Assembly (NCBI RefSeq): GCF_963669205.1
Contig: NZ_OY769915.1
Coordinates: 2,578,001 to 2,642,000, forward strand
Direction: 5' to 3'
Source of the DNA: an uncultured Roseibium sp.
Lineage (GTDB): Bacteria; Pseudomonadota; Alphaproteobacteria; Rhizobiales; Stappiaceae
Length of the DNA stretch: 64,000 bases
A program made the translations under genes and the position numbers. The notes under the pieces were generated by a model that searched no databases, was not told the DNA's origin, and saw only the letters and a program-made list of their open reading frames with translations. Positions 36,138 to 45,733 of the stretch are shown in pieces; positions within the stretch are counted from its first letter, which is position 1; the number at the start of each line of letters is the position of its first letter.

Positions 36138-37139
36138 ATGACAGCCACCGCAGGATGTGAAAAAAAGCCTGGCTCCGATGCCGGGGAAAGCCGGGACCGG
36201 AACAACGCGGGCGTCGGCAACCTGCTCGACACGCCGGTTGTGCTGTTGCTGATCATCGGCGCGTTCCTTGCCGTTTCCACGGTGTTTGCCAAGGCCGCGC
36301 CGAATTTTGGCTGGCATCCGGTCGGACTGCTTCAATGGTCTGTTCTTGGCGGCGCTGCAGGATTGTTTGCGGCAACAAGGCTGGCCGGTCTGAAAAGCCG
36401 GAAGGAAGGCTCTGAGAAGGCGGCCGCAAGCCGCCGCCAGTTGCTTTTCTACATCTTCGTCACGGGAATACTGTTCATATTGCCGAACATGATCGCTGTG
36501 ACCGCCGCGCCAAAGGTCGGAGCCGGATTTGTGGCGCTTTGTTATGCGTTTCCACTGGTCCTGACCTATGCATTCGCAGTCGTGCTGGGATTGCAGCGAT
36601 TCCAGTTGCTGATGGTCGGCGGCGTGGTCTTTGGCGTCGCGGGGGGCGTGCTGCTCGCGGCTTCGGGCAAGACACTGTCTGCCGATGCATCCCTGTGGTC
36701 CGTTCTGGCGCTCTCGATTCCCGTGTTCCTGGCGGCCGGAAACATTTATCGCACCCTCAAATGGCCGGAAGGTGCGAAACCCGTCGACCTTGCGCTCGGT
36801 ATGATGATTGTCGGATTTCTGGCCTTGTTCCTGTTCACCGCTCTTTGGAAGATTCCCGTCGCACCCGCTGAATGGACAGGAGAGGCCGTAACGCTGCTGG
36901 CCGCCCAGACTGCAATATTCGGCTTGCAATACGGTCTCTATTTCCGGCTCCAGAAGAGCGCCGGACCTGTCTACCTGAGCCAGATCGGATCTGTTGCGGC
37001 CGTCGTCGGTCTCGCGCTCGGTTACCTCGTGTTCAACGAAGTTCCGAACGCGGCGAAACTCGCAGCCGTCGGTGCTGTCGGGATCGGCATCGTGCTCGTC
37101 ACGATGGGGCAGCGCCGGCTTACCCGCGCCGGACGCTGA
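36138..37139 (+). CDS. EamA/DMT-family transporter
   Basis: 333 residues with about ten hydrophobic helices in two repeats, as in drug/metabolite transporters (for example VVLLLIIGAFLAVSTVFAK, ALCYAFPLVLTYAFAVVLG, IGSVAAVVGLALGYLVFNEV, AVGIGIVLVTMGQ). Start at 36138 follows GGGGAAGG; a TTG at 36114 is also in frame. The substrate is unknown; export of a toxic or metabolic compound under MarR control is inferred. The stop lies 3 bases from the end of the convergent kinase gene. Confidence 0.87.
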   Translation: MTATAGCEKKPGSDAGESRDRNNAGVGNLLDTPVVLLLIIGAFLAVSTVFAKAAPNFGWHPVGLLQWSVLGGAAGLFAATRLAGLKSRKEGSEKAAASRRQLLFYIFVTGILFILPNMIAVTAAPKVGAGFVALCYAFPLVLTYAFAVVLGLQRFQLLMVGGVVFGVAGGVLLAASGKTLSADASLWSVLALSIPVFLAAGNIYRTLKWPEGAKPVDLALGMMIVGFLALFLFTALWKIPVAPAEWTGEAVTLLAAQTAIFGLQYGLYFRLQKSAGPVYLSQIGSVAAVVGLALGYLVFNEVPNAAKLAAVGAVGIGIVLVTMGQRRLTRAGR

Positions 37140-37142
37140 GGG

Positions 37143-38036
37143 TCAGTTCCAGAGCCAGGCCGCGCCGCGTACGCCCGAACTGTCACCATGAACCGCCTTG
37201 CGGATGGGCGTGTCGAACGTATCGGAGAATATGTACGGGGCCATCGCAGGCGGCAGATCGGCATAAAGTTCCTCGATGTTCGACATGCCGCCGCCCAGAA
37301 CGAACACATCGGGGTCCAGCAGGTTTGCAGACATGGCGAGCGAGCGGGCGAGGCGGCTGACATAGGCTTCGTAGATCTCGCCTGCCACCGGGTCACCGCT
37401 ACGCTTGAGCGCCATGATTTCGTGGCCCTTCAGCAAGGTGCCGGTCTTTTCCTTGTAGTCGAGCTGAAAACCGGTGCCCGAGCACCAGCGGTCGATGACG
37501 CCCTTGTGGCCGATCCAGCTGTCGGGTCCCGGAAACTCCCCGGCAGACAGCCAGGGCACGGTGATCGCTCCCCATTCACCGCCGATACCGTTGGCGCCCA
37601 GATGCGCCTTTGCGTCGATGGCGATACCGGAACCGCTTCCGGTTCCGATAATGATCGCATGCACGACATGCGCACCGGCGCCGGCGCCGTCGGTTGCCTC
37701 GGAGACGGCCAGGCAATTGGCATCATTCTGAATGCGAACCGGCCTGCCGACCACCTTTTCCAGGTCCTTGTCGAGCGGTTTGCCGTTCATCCACGTCGAG
37801 TTCGCGTTCTTGACGAGCCCCGACCTGGGCGACAGCGAACCGGGAATGCCGAGCCCGAGTGTGCCTGTCCGACCCGTTGCGGCCTCGGCGGCATCGACCA
37901 GAAACTTTACGGCCTCAAGACAGCCCTGGTAGTCGTCACGCGGCGTGTCGACGCGTTGCCGGAAAAGCTCTTGCCCGTCCTGCGACAAGGCAATGATTTC
38001 TATCTTGGTGCCGCCCCAGTCTATCCCAAGCCGCAT
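37143..38036 (-). CDS. ROK-family fructokinase, Mak-like, without the zinc motif
   Basis: 297 residues, strongly resembling E. coli Mak: MRLGIDWGGTKIEIIALS at the start, TPRDDYQGCLEAV, GLGIPGSLSPRSGLVKNANS, QNDANCLAVSEA (catalytic Asp), IIIGTGSGSGIAI, LDPDVFVLGGGMSNIE and HGDSSGVRGAAWLW at the C-terminus. The ROK zinc motif (CYCGKQGC in Mak) is replaced by DSWIGHKGV, so the structural zinc is lost. AAGGA lies before the ATG at 38036. It likely phosphorylates fructose or a similar hexose; specificity is inferred. Confidence 0.88.
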   Translation of the reverse strand: MRLGIDWGGTKIEIIALSQDGQELFRQRVDTPRDDYQGCLEAVKFLVDAAEAATGRTGTLGLGIPGSLSPRSGLVKNANSTWMNGKPLDKDLEKVVGRPVRIQNDANCLAVSEATDGAGAGAHVVHAIIIGTGSGSGIAIDAKAHLGANGIGGEWGAITVPWLSAGEFPGPDSWIGHKGVIDRWCSGTGFQLDYKEKTGTLLKGHEIMALKRSGDPVAGEIYEAYVSRLARSLAMSANLLDPDVFVLGGGMSNIEELYADLPPAMAPYIFSDTFDTPIRKAVHGDSSGVRGAAWLWN

Positions 38037-38401
38037 GATGTCTATCCTTCTTGTCAACCGCCGGCTCTAACCAACGTCTTTTTGTTCAAGGTGGTTCCGT
38101 AGAAACCGGGGTTGAACGCGCACGAAGCGTTCCGGTACAGCGCGCGTCGTCTCGCCCGGTAAGCGGGCGGTTGCGAAGTCGCGACCGGAACCGAATGAAC
38201 GCTGCACACGTGACCTGTTGTCAGAACGGGGCTTTATTTGCCGAGAACGGCGCCCAAAAGCAAGAGTGCACCTGCCGAAACATACCGAAACCCGATGGTA
38301 TGGCGCTTTCTTTTTCCCAGACAGAAGGAGACATGCAAAGAGAGCCGGGCTCTGCCGGCTCTCTTCAACATCGCATTTGGGTTTGCTTTGCAGTCCTGGC
38401 G
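38037..38401. other. Intergenic region between the fructokinase and pirin genes
   Basis: 365 bases upstream of the leftward kinase gene and downstream of the leftward pirin gene. It contains the terminator at 38337-38365 and, to its left, sequence that should carry the kinase promoter. I see no supported coding frame. Confidence 0.6.
38337..38365 (-). terminator. Intrinsic terminator-like hairpin after the pirin gene
   Basis: AAGAGAGCCGG and CCGGCTCTCTT form a perfect 11-bp stem with a 6-base loop, located 37 bases beyond the pirin stop. On the minus strand it is followed by only a short T-run. Confidence 0.7.
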
Positions 38402-39337
38402 TCAGGGCCCGCGCCGGTCGGGGAGAGGGATGAATTCTTCCGCATCGCCCGGAACCGTGTCGAAGCGGCCCTGTTTCCAGTCTTCCTTGGCCTGTTCGAT
38501 CCGTTCTTTCGAGGAGGAAACGAAGTTCCACCAGATGTAACGGTTGCTGTCCATCGGTTCGCCGCCCAGAACAACGAAGCGCGCCGGATGGGGCGTGTTG
38601 TTCTCGATGACGAGATGATCGCCCGGTTTGAAGACCAGCAGCTGCGCCGGGTCGAACGCCTGGCCGGCGATCGTTATCTGGCCGGAGATCGTGTAAAGGC
38701 CACGCTCTTCCCATCCGGCGTCGAGCGGAACTTTCGCACCCGGTTCCAGGGCTATGTCGGCATAGAACATGTCCGACGCCGTTTTCACCGGGGCCGTGTG
38801 CCCGTAAAGGCTGCCGGCGATCAGTTTGACCGATGCACCATTGTCCGCGAACTCCGGCTGTTCATCCGTGCCATGGTGCTGGAACGTCGGATCACCTTCT
38901 TCCATGTGCTTCGGCAGAGCGACCCAGCTCTGCAATCCGAACAAGGGCCGTTTTTCGGTCATGCGCTCCGGCCGCTCGCGCTCTGAGTGCACGATGCCCT
39001 TGCCGGCGCTCATCCAGTTGAGTGCGCCCGGGGCAATCGCGATTTCCGTGCCGAGGCTGTCGCGGTGATACATTTCCCCTTCGAAGAGATAGGTGACTGT
39101 CGCCAATCCGATATGCGGGTGCGGGCGCACGTCTATGCCGCCGCCGACCAGAAGCTCAGCCGGTCCCATCTGATCGAAGAAAATGAAAGGCCCGACCATC
39201 CGGCGTTTCGCCGAGGGCAGGGCCCTGCGAACCGAAAAGCCACCGAGATCGGACGTGCGCGGTACGATGATCGTGTCGATGGGATCGCAACTCGTTGCGA
39301 CACCGGGTATGGGATCCGGACTGTTCAACCAGCTCAT
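38402..39337 (-). CDS. Pirin-family protein
   Basis: 311 residues, two cupin domains. The N-terminal metal site is visible: RPHPHIGLATVTYLFEG (two His) and GIVHSERERPE (His and Glu). GPFIFFDQMGPAEL is a typical pirin strand. The C-terminal cupin (DPAQLLVFKPGDHLVIEN) is followed by the family motif FVSSSKERIEQAKEDWKQG. Bacterial pirins have been reported as quercetinases or regulators; the role here is not predictable. It is divergent from the small kinase gene at 39485. Confidence 0.9.
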   Translation of the reverse strand: MSWLNSPDPIPGVATSCDPIDTIIVPRTSDLGGFSVRRALPSAKRRMVGPFIFFDQMGPAELLVGGGIDVRPHPHIGLATVTYLFEGEMYHRDSLGTEIAIAPGALNWMSAGKGIVHSERERPERMTEKRPLFGLQSWVALPKHMEEGDPTFQHHGTDEQPEFADNGASVKLIAGSLYGHTAPVKTASDMFYADIALEPGAKVPLDAGWEERGLYTISGQITIAGQAFDPAQLLVFKPGDHLVIENNTPHPARFVVLGGEPMDSNRYIWWNFVSSSKERIEQAKEDWKQGRFDTVPGDAEEFIPLPDRRGP

Positions 39338-39484
39338 TGACCTCTCCTTGGCGTCAAACTCTTCCCTGCCCCTTAGATAGGGTGGTGAAACCGAAAGTGT
39401 CCATTGAACAGTCTGTTTCCATCTGGTCAGGCGGTCCCGGGCGTGTATAACGGCGATCCAGCAACCGTCTCCGGAAGCAAATTA

Positions 39485-40012
39485 ATGAAACGCGTCATGA
39501 TCGTCGGTGGTCCGGGCTCCGGGAAAAGCACGCTTGCGCGCCGCCTGGGTGACCTGACTGGTCTGCCGGTCTTCCATATGGACAAGATCCACTGGCGCGC
39601 CGGGTGGGTGGAACGCACGCGCGAGGAAAAGGGGCGTATGACCCACGAGGTGCATATCCGGGACCGCTGGATCTTTGAAGGCGGGCATTCCAGCACCTAT
39701 CCGGAAAGGGTCGCCCGGGCGGACACGTTCGTCTGGCTCGATGTTCCCGTCGGCCTGCGCCTGTTCAGGGTGCTCAAGCGATCCGTCCTGTTCTATGGCA
39801 AGACGCGGCCTGATCTGGCCGATGGCTGTCCCGAGCGGTTTGACCTGCAAACGATCGAATTTGTCAGGTTCATCTGGCGCACGCGGCATTCGGCACGCGC
39901 CAGGCTGCTTGCGATCCATCAGAACCCGCCGCCGCATCTTCGGGTGTTCCGACTGAGAACCAAGGTTGAATTCGACGCGTTTTTGCAAACATGTTCCCTC
40001 AGCATCGACTGA
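39485..40012 (+). CDS. Small P-loop kinase, FlaR/adenylate-kinase-like
   Basis: 175 residues. Walker A is MIVGGPGSGKSTLARRLG at the N-terminus; LPVFHMDKIHWRAGW and RWIFEGGHSSTYPERVARAD are typical of the DNA topology modulation (FlaR) group of nucleotide kinases. DTFVWLDVPVGLRLFRVLKRS and the Arg-rich C-terminal part fit a LID region. Start at 39485 follows GGAAG; the frame is open further upstream to 39404. The substrate is unknown. It lies 36 bases before thiE. Confidence 0.8.
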   Translation: MKRVMIVGGPGSGKSTLARRLGDLTGLPVFHMDKIHWRAGWVERTREEKGRMTHEVHIRDRWIFEGGHSSTYPERVARADTFVWLDVPVGLRLFRVLKRSVLFYGKTRPDLADGCPERFDLQTIEFVRFIWRTRHSARARLLAIHQNPPPHLRVFRLRTKVEFDAFLQTCSLSID

Positions 40013-40048
40013 AACAAGAACCGGTAGCAGCAGACAAATGAGGACTTC

Positions 40049-40651
40049 ATGAAACTTGATCCGTTCTACCCGATCGTCGACAGCTCGGCCTGGGTTGCGC
40101 GCCTCGTGCCCCTTGGCGTGAAGCTGCTGCAATTGCGGATCAAGGATGCCGGGGACCAAAACAATCTGCGGCAGGAAATTATTGCAGCGAGGACGGTCTG
40201 TGAAAAACATGGCTGCCAGTTGATCGTGAACGATTATTGGCAGCTGGCGATCGAAGAGGCCTGTGATTTCATTCATCTCGGTCAGGAAGACCTGGCGGGC
40301 GCGGATCTGGACGCCATCCGCCGTGCGGGTCTCCGTCTGGGTGTCTCCACACACGACGGGGACGAACTCGAGACAGCGCTGTCCGCTGACCCGGATTACA
40401 TCGCTCTTGGTCCCGTGTTTCCGACCAGTTCCAAATCTCTCAAGTGGGAACCACAGGGTGTTGCAAAGGTCACAGGCTGGAAGCGGCAGTTCGGCGGTCT
40501 GCCGCTCGTGGCGATTGGCGGCATCACTCTCGAAAGGGCCGGGGAGGTTCTGCAAAGCGGCGCTGACAGCATTGCCGTCATAAGCGACGTGACGCGCAAC
40601 CCGGACCCGGAGCAGCGCACGCGGGACTGGATCGGGCAAACGCGCCGATAG
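40049..40651 (+). CDS. thiE: Thiamine phosphate synthase
   Basis: Joins HMP-PP and thiazole phosphate. A 200-residue TIM barrel with LLQLRIKDAGD, LIVNDYWQLAIEEACDFIHL, LGQEDL, YIALGPVFPTSSKS and VAIGGITLERAGEVLQSGAD in the expected order. The diphosphate and metal positions look intact. No other thiamine gene or TPP riboswitch is nearby, so it is probably a dispersed or second ThiE copy. ATG at 40049 follows GAGGA. Confidence 0.88.
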   Translation: MKLDPFYPIVDSSAWVARLVPLGVKLLQLRIKDAGDQNNLRQEIIAARTVCEKHGCQLIVNDYWQLAIEEACDFIHLGQEDLAGADLDAIRRAGLRLGVSTHDGDELETALSADPDYIALGPVFPTSSKSLKWEPQGVAKVTGWKRQFGGLPLVAIGGITLERAGEVLQSGADSIAVISDVTRNPDPEQRTRDWIGQTRR

Positions 40652-40672
40652 CAAGATGTCAAAAGGTGAACT

Positions 40673-41551
40673 TCAGAAGAGCACCCTGTCGCGCGCGACC
40701 TGATCGCGCAGGAAATCCTGGACGGCGGCGACGTGGCGAAGCGGACGGGAACTTTCATGCGTGACCATCCAGTAGGCGCGGCGCAATTTCATGGCGGGAA
40801 GAACCGAAACGAGATCCGGGTCTTCGCGCGCGATAAAGTCGTGCAGGATGCCGATACCGGCACCGCCCCTGACGGCCTCCGTCTGTCCGAGCGCGGACGC
40901 AATTTCGAAGCGCGCCGTCCAGTCCTTGCTGAATTCAGCCCCGTAGTTCAGCTGCGGTGAGTAAAGGAGATCTTCCACGTAGCCGATAAGATCGTGCGCG
41001 CCAAGGTCGCTTGCCGAGGCGGGCGTGCCGCGTTGGCTCAGGTAGAATTTCGAGGCATAGAGACCGAGGGCATAATCAACCAGCTTGCCCGCGACCAGGC
41101 GGCCGGTTTCGGGCCGGTCGATCGTGACGGCGATATCCGCCTCGCGGCGTGACAGGGAAAAGGAGCGTGCCACCGGAACGAGCTGCACGGTCAGGCCCGG
41201 ATGTCTCGCGGTCAGTTTTCCGAGCCTGGGGGCGAGATAGGCAACGCCGAAACCGTCCGGAGCACCGATGCGGACGGTGCCGGCGATTTCCGGCGTATCA
41301 CCGCCAAGATCCGCCTCTGCGGCAACCGCTTCCGCTTCCATCCGTTCTGCACGCTCGAAAAAACGGCTGCCTGCCTCGGTCAGGAGGCACCCGGACGTCG
41401 ACCGGTCAAACAGTCTGGTTCCCAGGCTTTCTTCGAGGGAAGTGAGGCGTCTTGCGACGGTTGCGTGGTTTACGCCAAGGCGCTTGGCCGCGGCCAGGAT
41501 CTGCCCGGTGCGGGCAATCGACAGGAATATTCTGATGTCATCCCAGTTCAT
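40673..41551 (-). CDS. LysR-family regulator
   Basis: 292 residues from MNWDDIRIFLSIARTGQ (GGAG upstream; the frame is open to 41674). The N-terminal winged helix (AAAKRLGVNHATVARRLTSL, EESLGTRLFDRS) and a periplasmic-binding-like effector domain from about residue 90 are clear. It is divergent from mmsA with a LysR-type palindrome between them, so control of methylmalonate-semialdehyde dehydrogenase is likely but unproven. Confidence 0.92.
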   Translation of the reverse strand: MNWDDIRIFLSIARTGQILAAAKRLGVNHATVARRLTSLEESLGTRLFDRSTSGCLLTEAGSRFFERAERMEAEAVAAEADLGGDTPEIAGTVRIGAPDGFGVAYLAPRLGKLTARHPGLTVQLVPVARSFSLSRREADIAVTIDRPETGRLVAGKLVDYALGLYASKFYLSQRGTPASASDLGAHDLIGYVEDLLYSPQLNYGAEFSKDWTARFEIASALGQTEAVRGGAGIGILHDFIAREDPDLVSVLPAMKLRRAYWMVTHESSRPLRHVAAVQDFLRDQVARDRVLF

Positions 41552-41733
41552 GACGTCTGCTCCAGTTTCGCTGCCCTGCCGCACCAGCGGGCTTGACCCG
41601 GTGAACCGCGCCGTATTGTCTGGTTTCAACATGCCTCCAACGTGCGTCGGAAGGGACGCGGAGGGCTGCAGCAACTCTGGCGCTTGAATGCCATAACTTT
41701 AAAAAATGCACAACAGATCCGGAAAACTGGGTC

Positions 41734-41746
41734 TTGTTTACAACAA
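41734..41746. promoter_or_regulatory. Candidate LysR-type binding site (T-N11-A)
   Basis: TTGTTTACAACAA is a 5-3-5 palindrome with the T-N11-A form bound by LysR-type regulators. It lies between the divergent lysR and mmsA genes, 83 bases before the mmsA ATG. Confidence 0.5.
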
Positions 41747-41829
41747 AAATAAAAGCGACAAAGAGCGCAATCGGAGTGGACACAACACCGTGCCGTCAAA
41801 TCGGCTGCGGTTGATTGGGAGAGATTGAA

Positions 41830-43329
<1,500 letters not shown>

Positions 43330-43350
43330 GTCATTTAGAATGATGCAGTG

Positions 43351-43379
43351 AAAACGGCGCCGGGGGCGCCGTTTTTTTA
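43351..43379 (+). terminator. Intrinsic terminator after mmsA
   Basis: AAAACGGCGCC and GGCGCCGTTTT pair around a GGG loop and run into seven Ts. The A-run on the other side lets it act on leftward transcripts too; the T-run overlaps the stop of the leftward gene ending at 43377. Confidence 0.92.
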
Positions 43380-43694
43380 TGCGGCTACGGCCGGCGCCTC
43401 CACAGCGCGGTCGGGTGCGTAGTGTGACATGGTGACAACTCCGTCGATTTCGGCAAGGAGCGCCGCGAAGGTCTGATCGCTCATGATCTTTTCCGATGCT
43501 GCCTTCGCGCAGTCCAGATCCTTCCAGAAGACGACATCGGCAAACAAGTTTTCGTCCGTCAGGGACGCGTAGGCCGTCCAGGAGACAAAGCCTTCAAATC
43601 GCCTTGCAATATCCTGCGCCGCGCGGCGGGCCAATCGGGCATTCTCCTTGTCCTTTACCTTGAAAACAACGAGTTCGAGGCAGGGATCTGTCAT
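43377..43694 (-). CDS. Small ferredoxin-like alpha-beta-barrel protein
   Basis: 105 residues from MTDPCLELVVFKV, with GGAGA upstream. The pattern of strand-helix-helix-strand (LELVVFKVKDKENARLARRA; FEGFVSWTAYASLTDENLFADVVFW; FAALLAEIDGVVTMSHY) fits the dimeric alpha-beta barrel group that includes antibiotic-biosynthesis-monooxygenase-like proteins. No active-site signature is recognisable. It stands alone, convergent with mmsA and divergent from cydD. Confidence 0.75.
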   Translation of the reverse strand: MTDPCLELVVFKVKDKENARLARRAAQDIARRFEGFVSWTAYASLTDENLFADVVFWKDLDCAKAASEKIMSDQTFAALLAEIDGVVTMSHYAPDRAVEAPAVAA

Positions 43695-43957
43695 GGTGTT
43701 CTCCATCAGGTTTCGCAATTTCAATGTGCACGACCATCGCACAGGCCTCCTGACAGCATCCCGTCAGCACATCGCCGGCGCCCGTGCGCCAAAAAGTCCC
43801 GAGAGTTTCCTCCGGCCCATTGTGGCGAAACGGGAAGGGGCGTTGTAAGGACATGCAGGGAGACGACGTTTGCTAATGTGCGTCATTTTGGAGAGGCTGC
43901 TCCTTGATAGACCGGCTGGACCGGTCGTAACAGACATGAAGGGCGCTGGGACGGGGT

Positions 43958-45733
43958 TTGGGAAGAAACGCGGAAAACGCTCCTGAGATTGGAGATCCGG
44001 ACGATTCCGACGGGAAGATGCTGAACCGGGCAGGGTTGGTTCAGGCTCTCGCGGATCTCCTGTGGGTGCCGCAGGCCGGGTTCCTTGCCTGGTCGCTGGG
44101 AGCGGTGCTGTCTCAATCGGCCGGTTCCGGGGCGGAGGATACGCAAGCCCATCTGACACCTGTCCTTTTGACTGCGGCAGCTGCGGTTGTCCTGATCGCC
44201 TTTGCGCGCGTTTTTCTTCAATACCATGCTCAGAACAGGGCGCGGTGTGCAGCACGGCTGATACAGGAAAGAGCCAGGTCGGCATTGCTGCAGGCCGCTG
44301 CAGGGCGTTCGCCATCTGAGAGCTTTCCCTCATCCGGGGCCTTTGCCGCGCATGTCGTCGATCAGGTGGATCTGCTGGGTCCCTATTACCGGAACTTCAT
44401 GCCTCAATACATGCGGCTCAAACTGGTACCGATCGGCATCGTTCTGGTCGCGGCATGGTTCAGCTGGCTCGCAGCCTTGATCCTGCTTGTCTGCGGTCCC
44501 GTGATCCCGGTTTTCATGGCGCTGATCGGATCCCGGGCAAAGGCCGCGAGCGAGGACCAGCAGGAGGAGTTGACGCGTCTCAGCGGTATGCTGCTCGACC
44601 GGATCAAGGGATTGGAGACCCTGACGGTGTTCGGTGCGCTCGACCGCACAAGGGCGGATATTCACGTCGCAGGTGAACGTTTCAGGCTCGGCACGATGAA
44701 GGTCCTGAAGGTGGCCTTCCTGTCGTCGACTGTCCTGGAACTTTTTTCTGCGCTCGGCATTGCCTTTTCGGCGGTTTATGTGGGGTTCACGCTGTTGGGC
44801 GACCTGGATATCGGCACATGGGGCACACCGCTTGGCTATGCCGGTGGCCTGTTTGTTCTTCTGCTCGCGCCCGAGTTTTTTGCACCCTTGCGCGCCTTTT
44901 CCGCAGCCTATCACGACCGCGCAGCGGGCATCGCGGCATCTCGCAAGCTTTCGGCCCTTCTCCGGGACATGCAGACCGGAAGCCGGGACAGATTGACGGA
45001 AAGCGGCAGCATTACCGAAAGCAACGCTGGGCAGGGTGCCTGGTGCCTCGCCGAGCCGCCGGCGATTGTGGTCACAAACCTGTCGATCATGCTGTCTGGT
45101 AGACAGGTTTTTGAACGGTTCTCATTGAAGGTGGCTCCGGGAGAGACCCTTTTGCTCACCGGCAGAAGCGGAAGTGGAAAGTCCACACTCCTCGATTGCG
45201 TGCTTGGTTTCCGGACGCCGGATACCGGACAGGTGCTGCTGAACGGGACCGATGTGCACTTGATGGCGGAAGATCTTCGGGCGAACGTCATGTGGCTGGG
45301 TCAGGCACCCAGACTGTTTCACGGCAGTCTCAAGTCCAATCTCCTGAAAGGGCATCTGCGCGCCGACGCCATTTCTCCGGATGAGATCTGGCAGGCGCTG
45401 CACCTTGCGGGCGCCGCAGAACTCGTCGAGCGCCTGCCGCAGGGACTTTCCACCCGGATCGGCGAAGATGGTTTCGGTCTGTCCGTCGGCGAGATACGCC
45501 GGATCGCATTGGCTCGTGCGGCCATGCGCGAAGACGCTGCCCTGCTGATCGCCGACGAACCGACGGCCGGTCTTGATGCTGACACGGCGGCCGATGTCGT
45601 GAAGGGGCTGGAACAACTGGCGAAGGGCAGGACAACTCTTGTCGCCTCGCACGATGCTGCCGTCCTGAATTTGCCGGGCAGTGTGCTGGATCTGGGCAGG
45701 CTTGAGGCGCACGCACTGGAGCCGGCGACATGA
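43958..45733 (+). CDS. cydD: Glutathione/cysteine ABC exporter subunit CydD
   Basis: Half of the CydDC heterodimer, which exports thiols and heme-related reductant to the periplasm for cytochrome bd assembly. 591 residues: a six-helix ABC domain (up to about residue 340), then the ATPase with Walker A LTGRSGSGKST (about 400), signature LSVGEIRRIALARA and Walker B LLIADEPTAGLD. The LSVG variant is normal for CydD. The start is unclear: TTG at 43958 or ATG at 44018 (MLNRAGLVQ). The cydC ATG overlaps its TGA. Confidence 0.93.
   Translation: MGRNAENAPEIGDPDDSDGKMLNRAGLVQALADLLWVPQAGFLAWSLGAVLSQSAGSGAEDTQAHLTPVLLTAAAAVVLIAFARVFLQYHAQNRARCAARLIQERARSALLQAAAGRSPSESFPSSGAFAAHVVDQVDLLGPYYRNFMPQYMRLKLVPIGIVLVAAWFSWLAALILLVCGPVIPVFMALIGSRAKAASEDQQEELTRLSGMLLDRIKGLETLTVFGALDRTRADIHVAGERFRLGTMKVLKVAFLSSTVLELFSALGIAFSAVYVGFTLLGDLDIGTWGTPLGYAGGLFVLLLAPEFFAPLRAFSAAYHDRAAGIAASRKLSALLRDMQTGSRDRLTESGSITESNAGQGAWCLAEPPAIVVTNLSIMLSGRQVFERFSLKVAPGETLLLTGRSGSGKSTLLDCVLGFRTPDTGQVLLNGTDVHLMAEDLRANVMWLGQAPRLFHGSLKSNLLKGHLRADAISPDEIWQALHLAGAAELVERLPQGLSTRIGEDGFGLSVGEIRRIALARAAMREDAALLIADEPTAGLDADTAADVVKGLEQLAKGRTTLVASHDAAVLNLPGSVLDLGRLEAHALEPAT

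Noticed and set aside
45400..45560. Non-canonical LSVGE signature in CydD
   Set aside because: CydD proteins normally have LSVG in place of LSGG, so this is not a defect.
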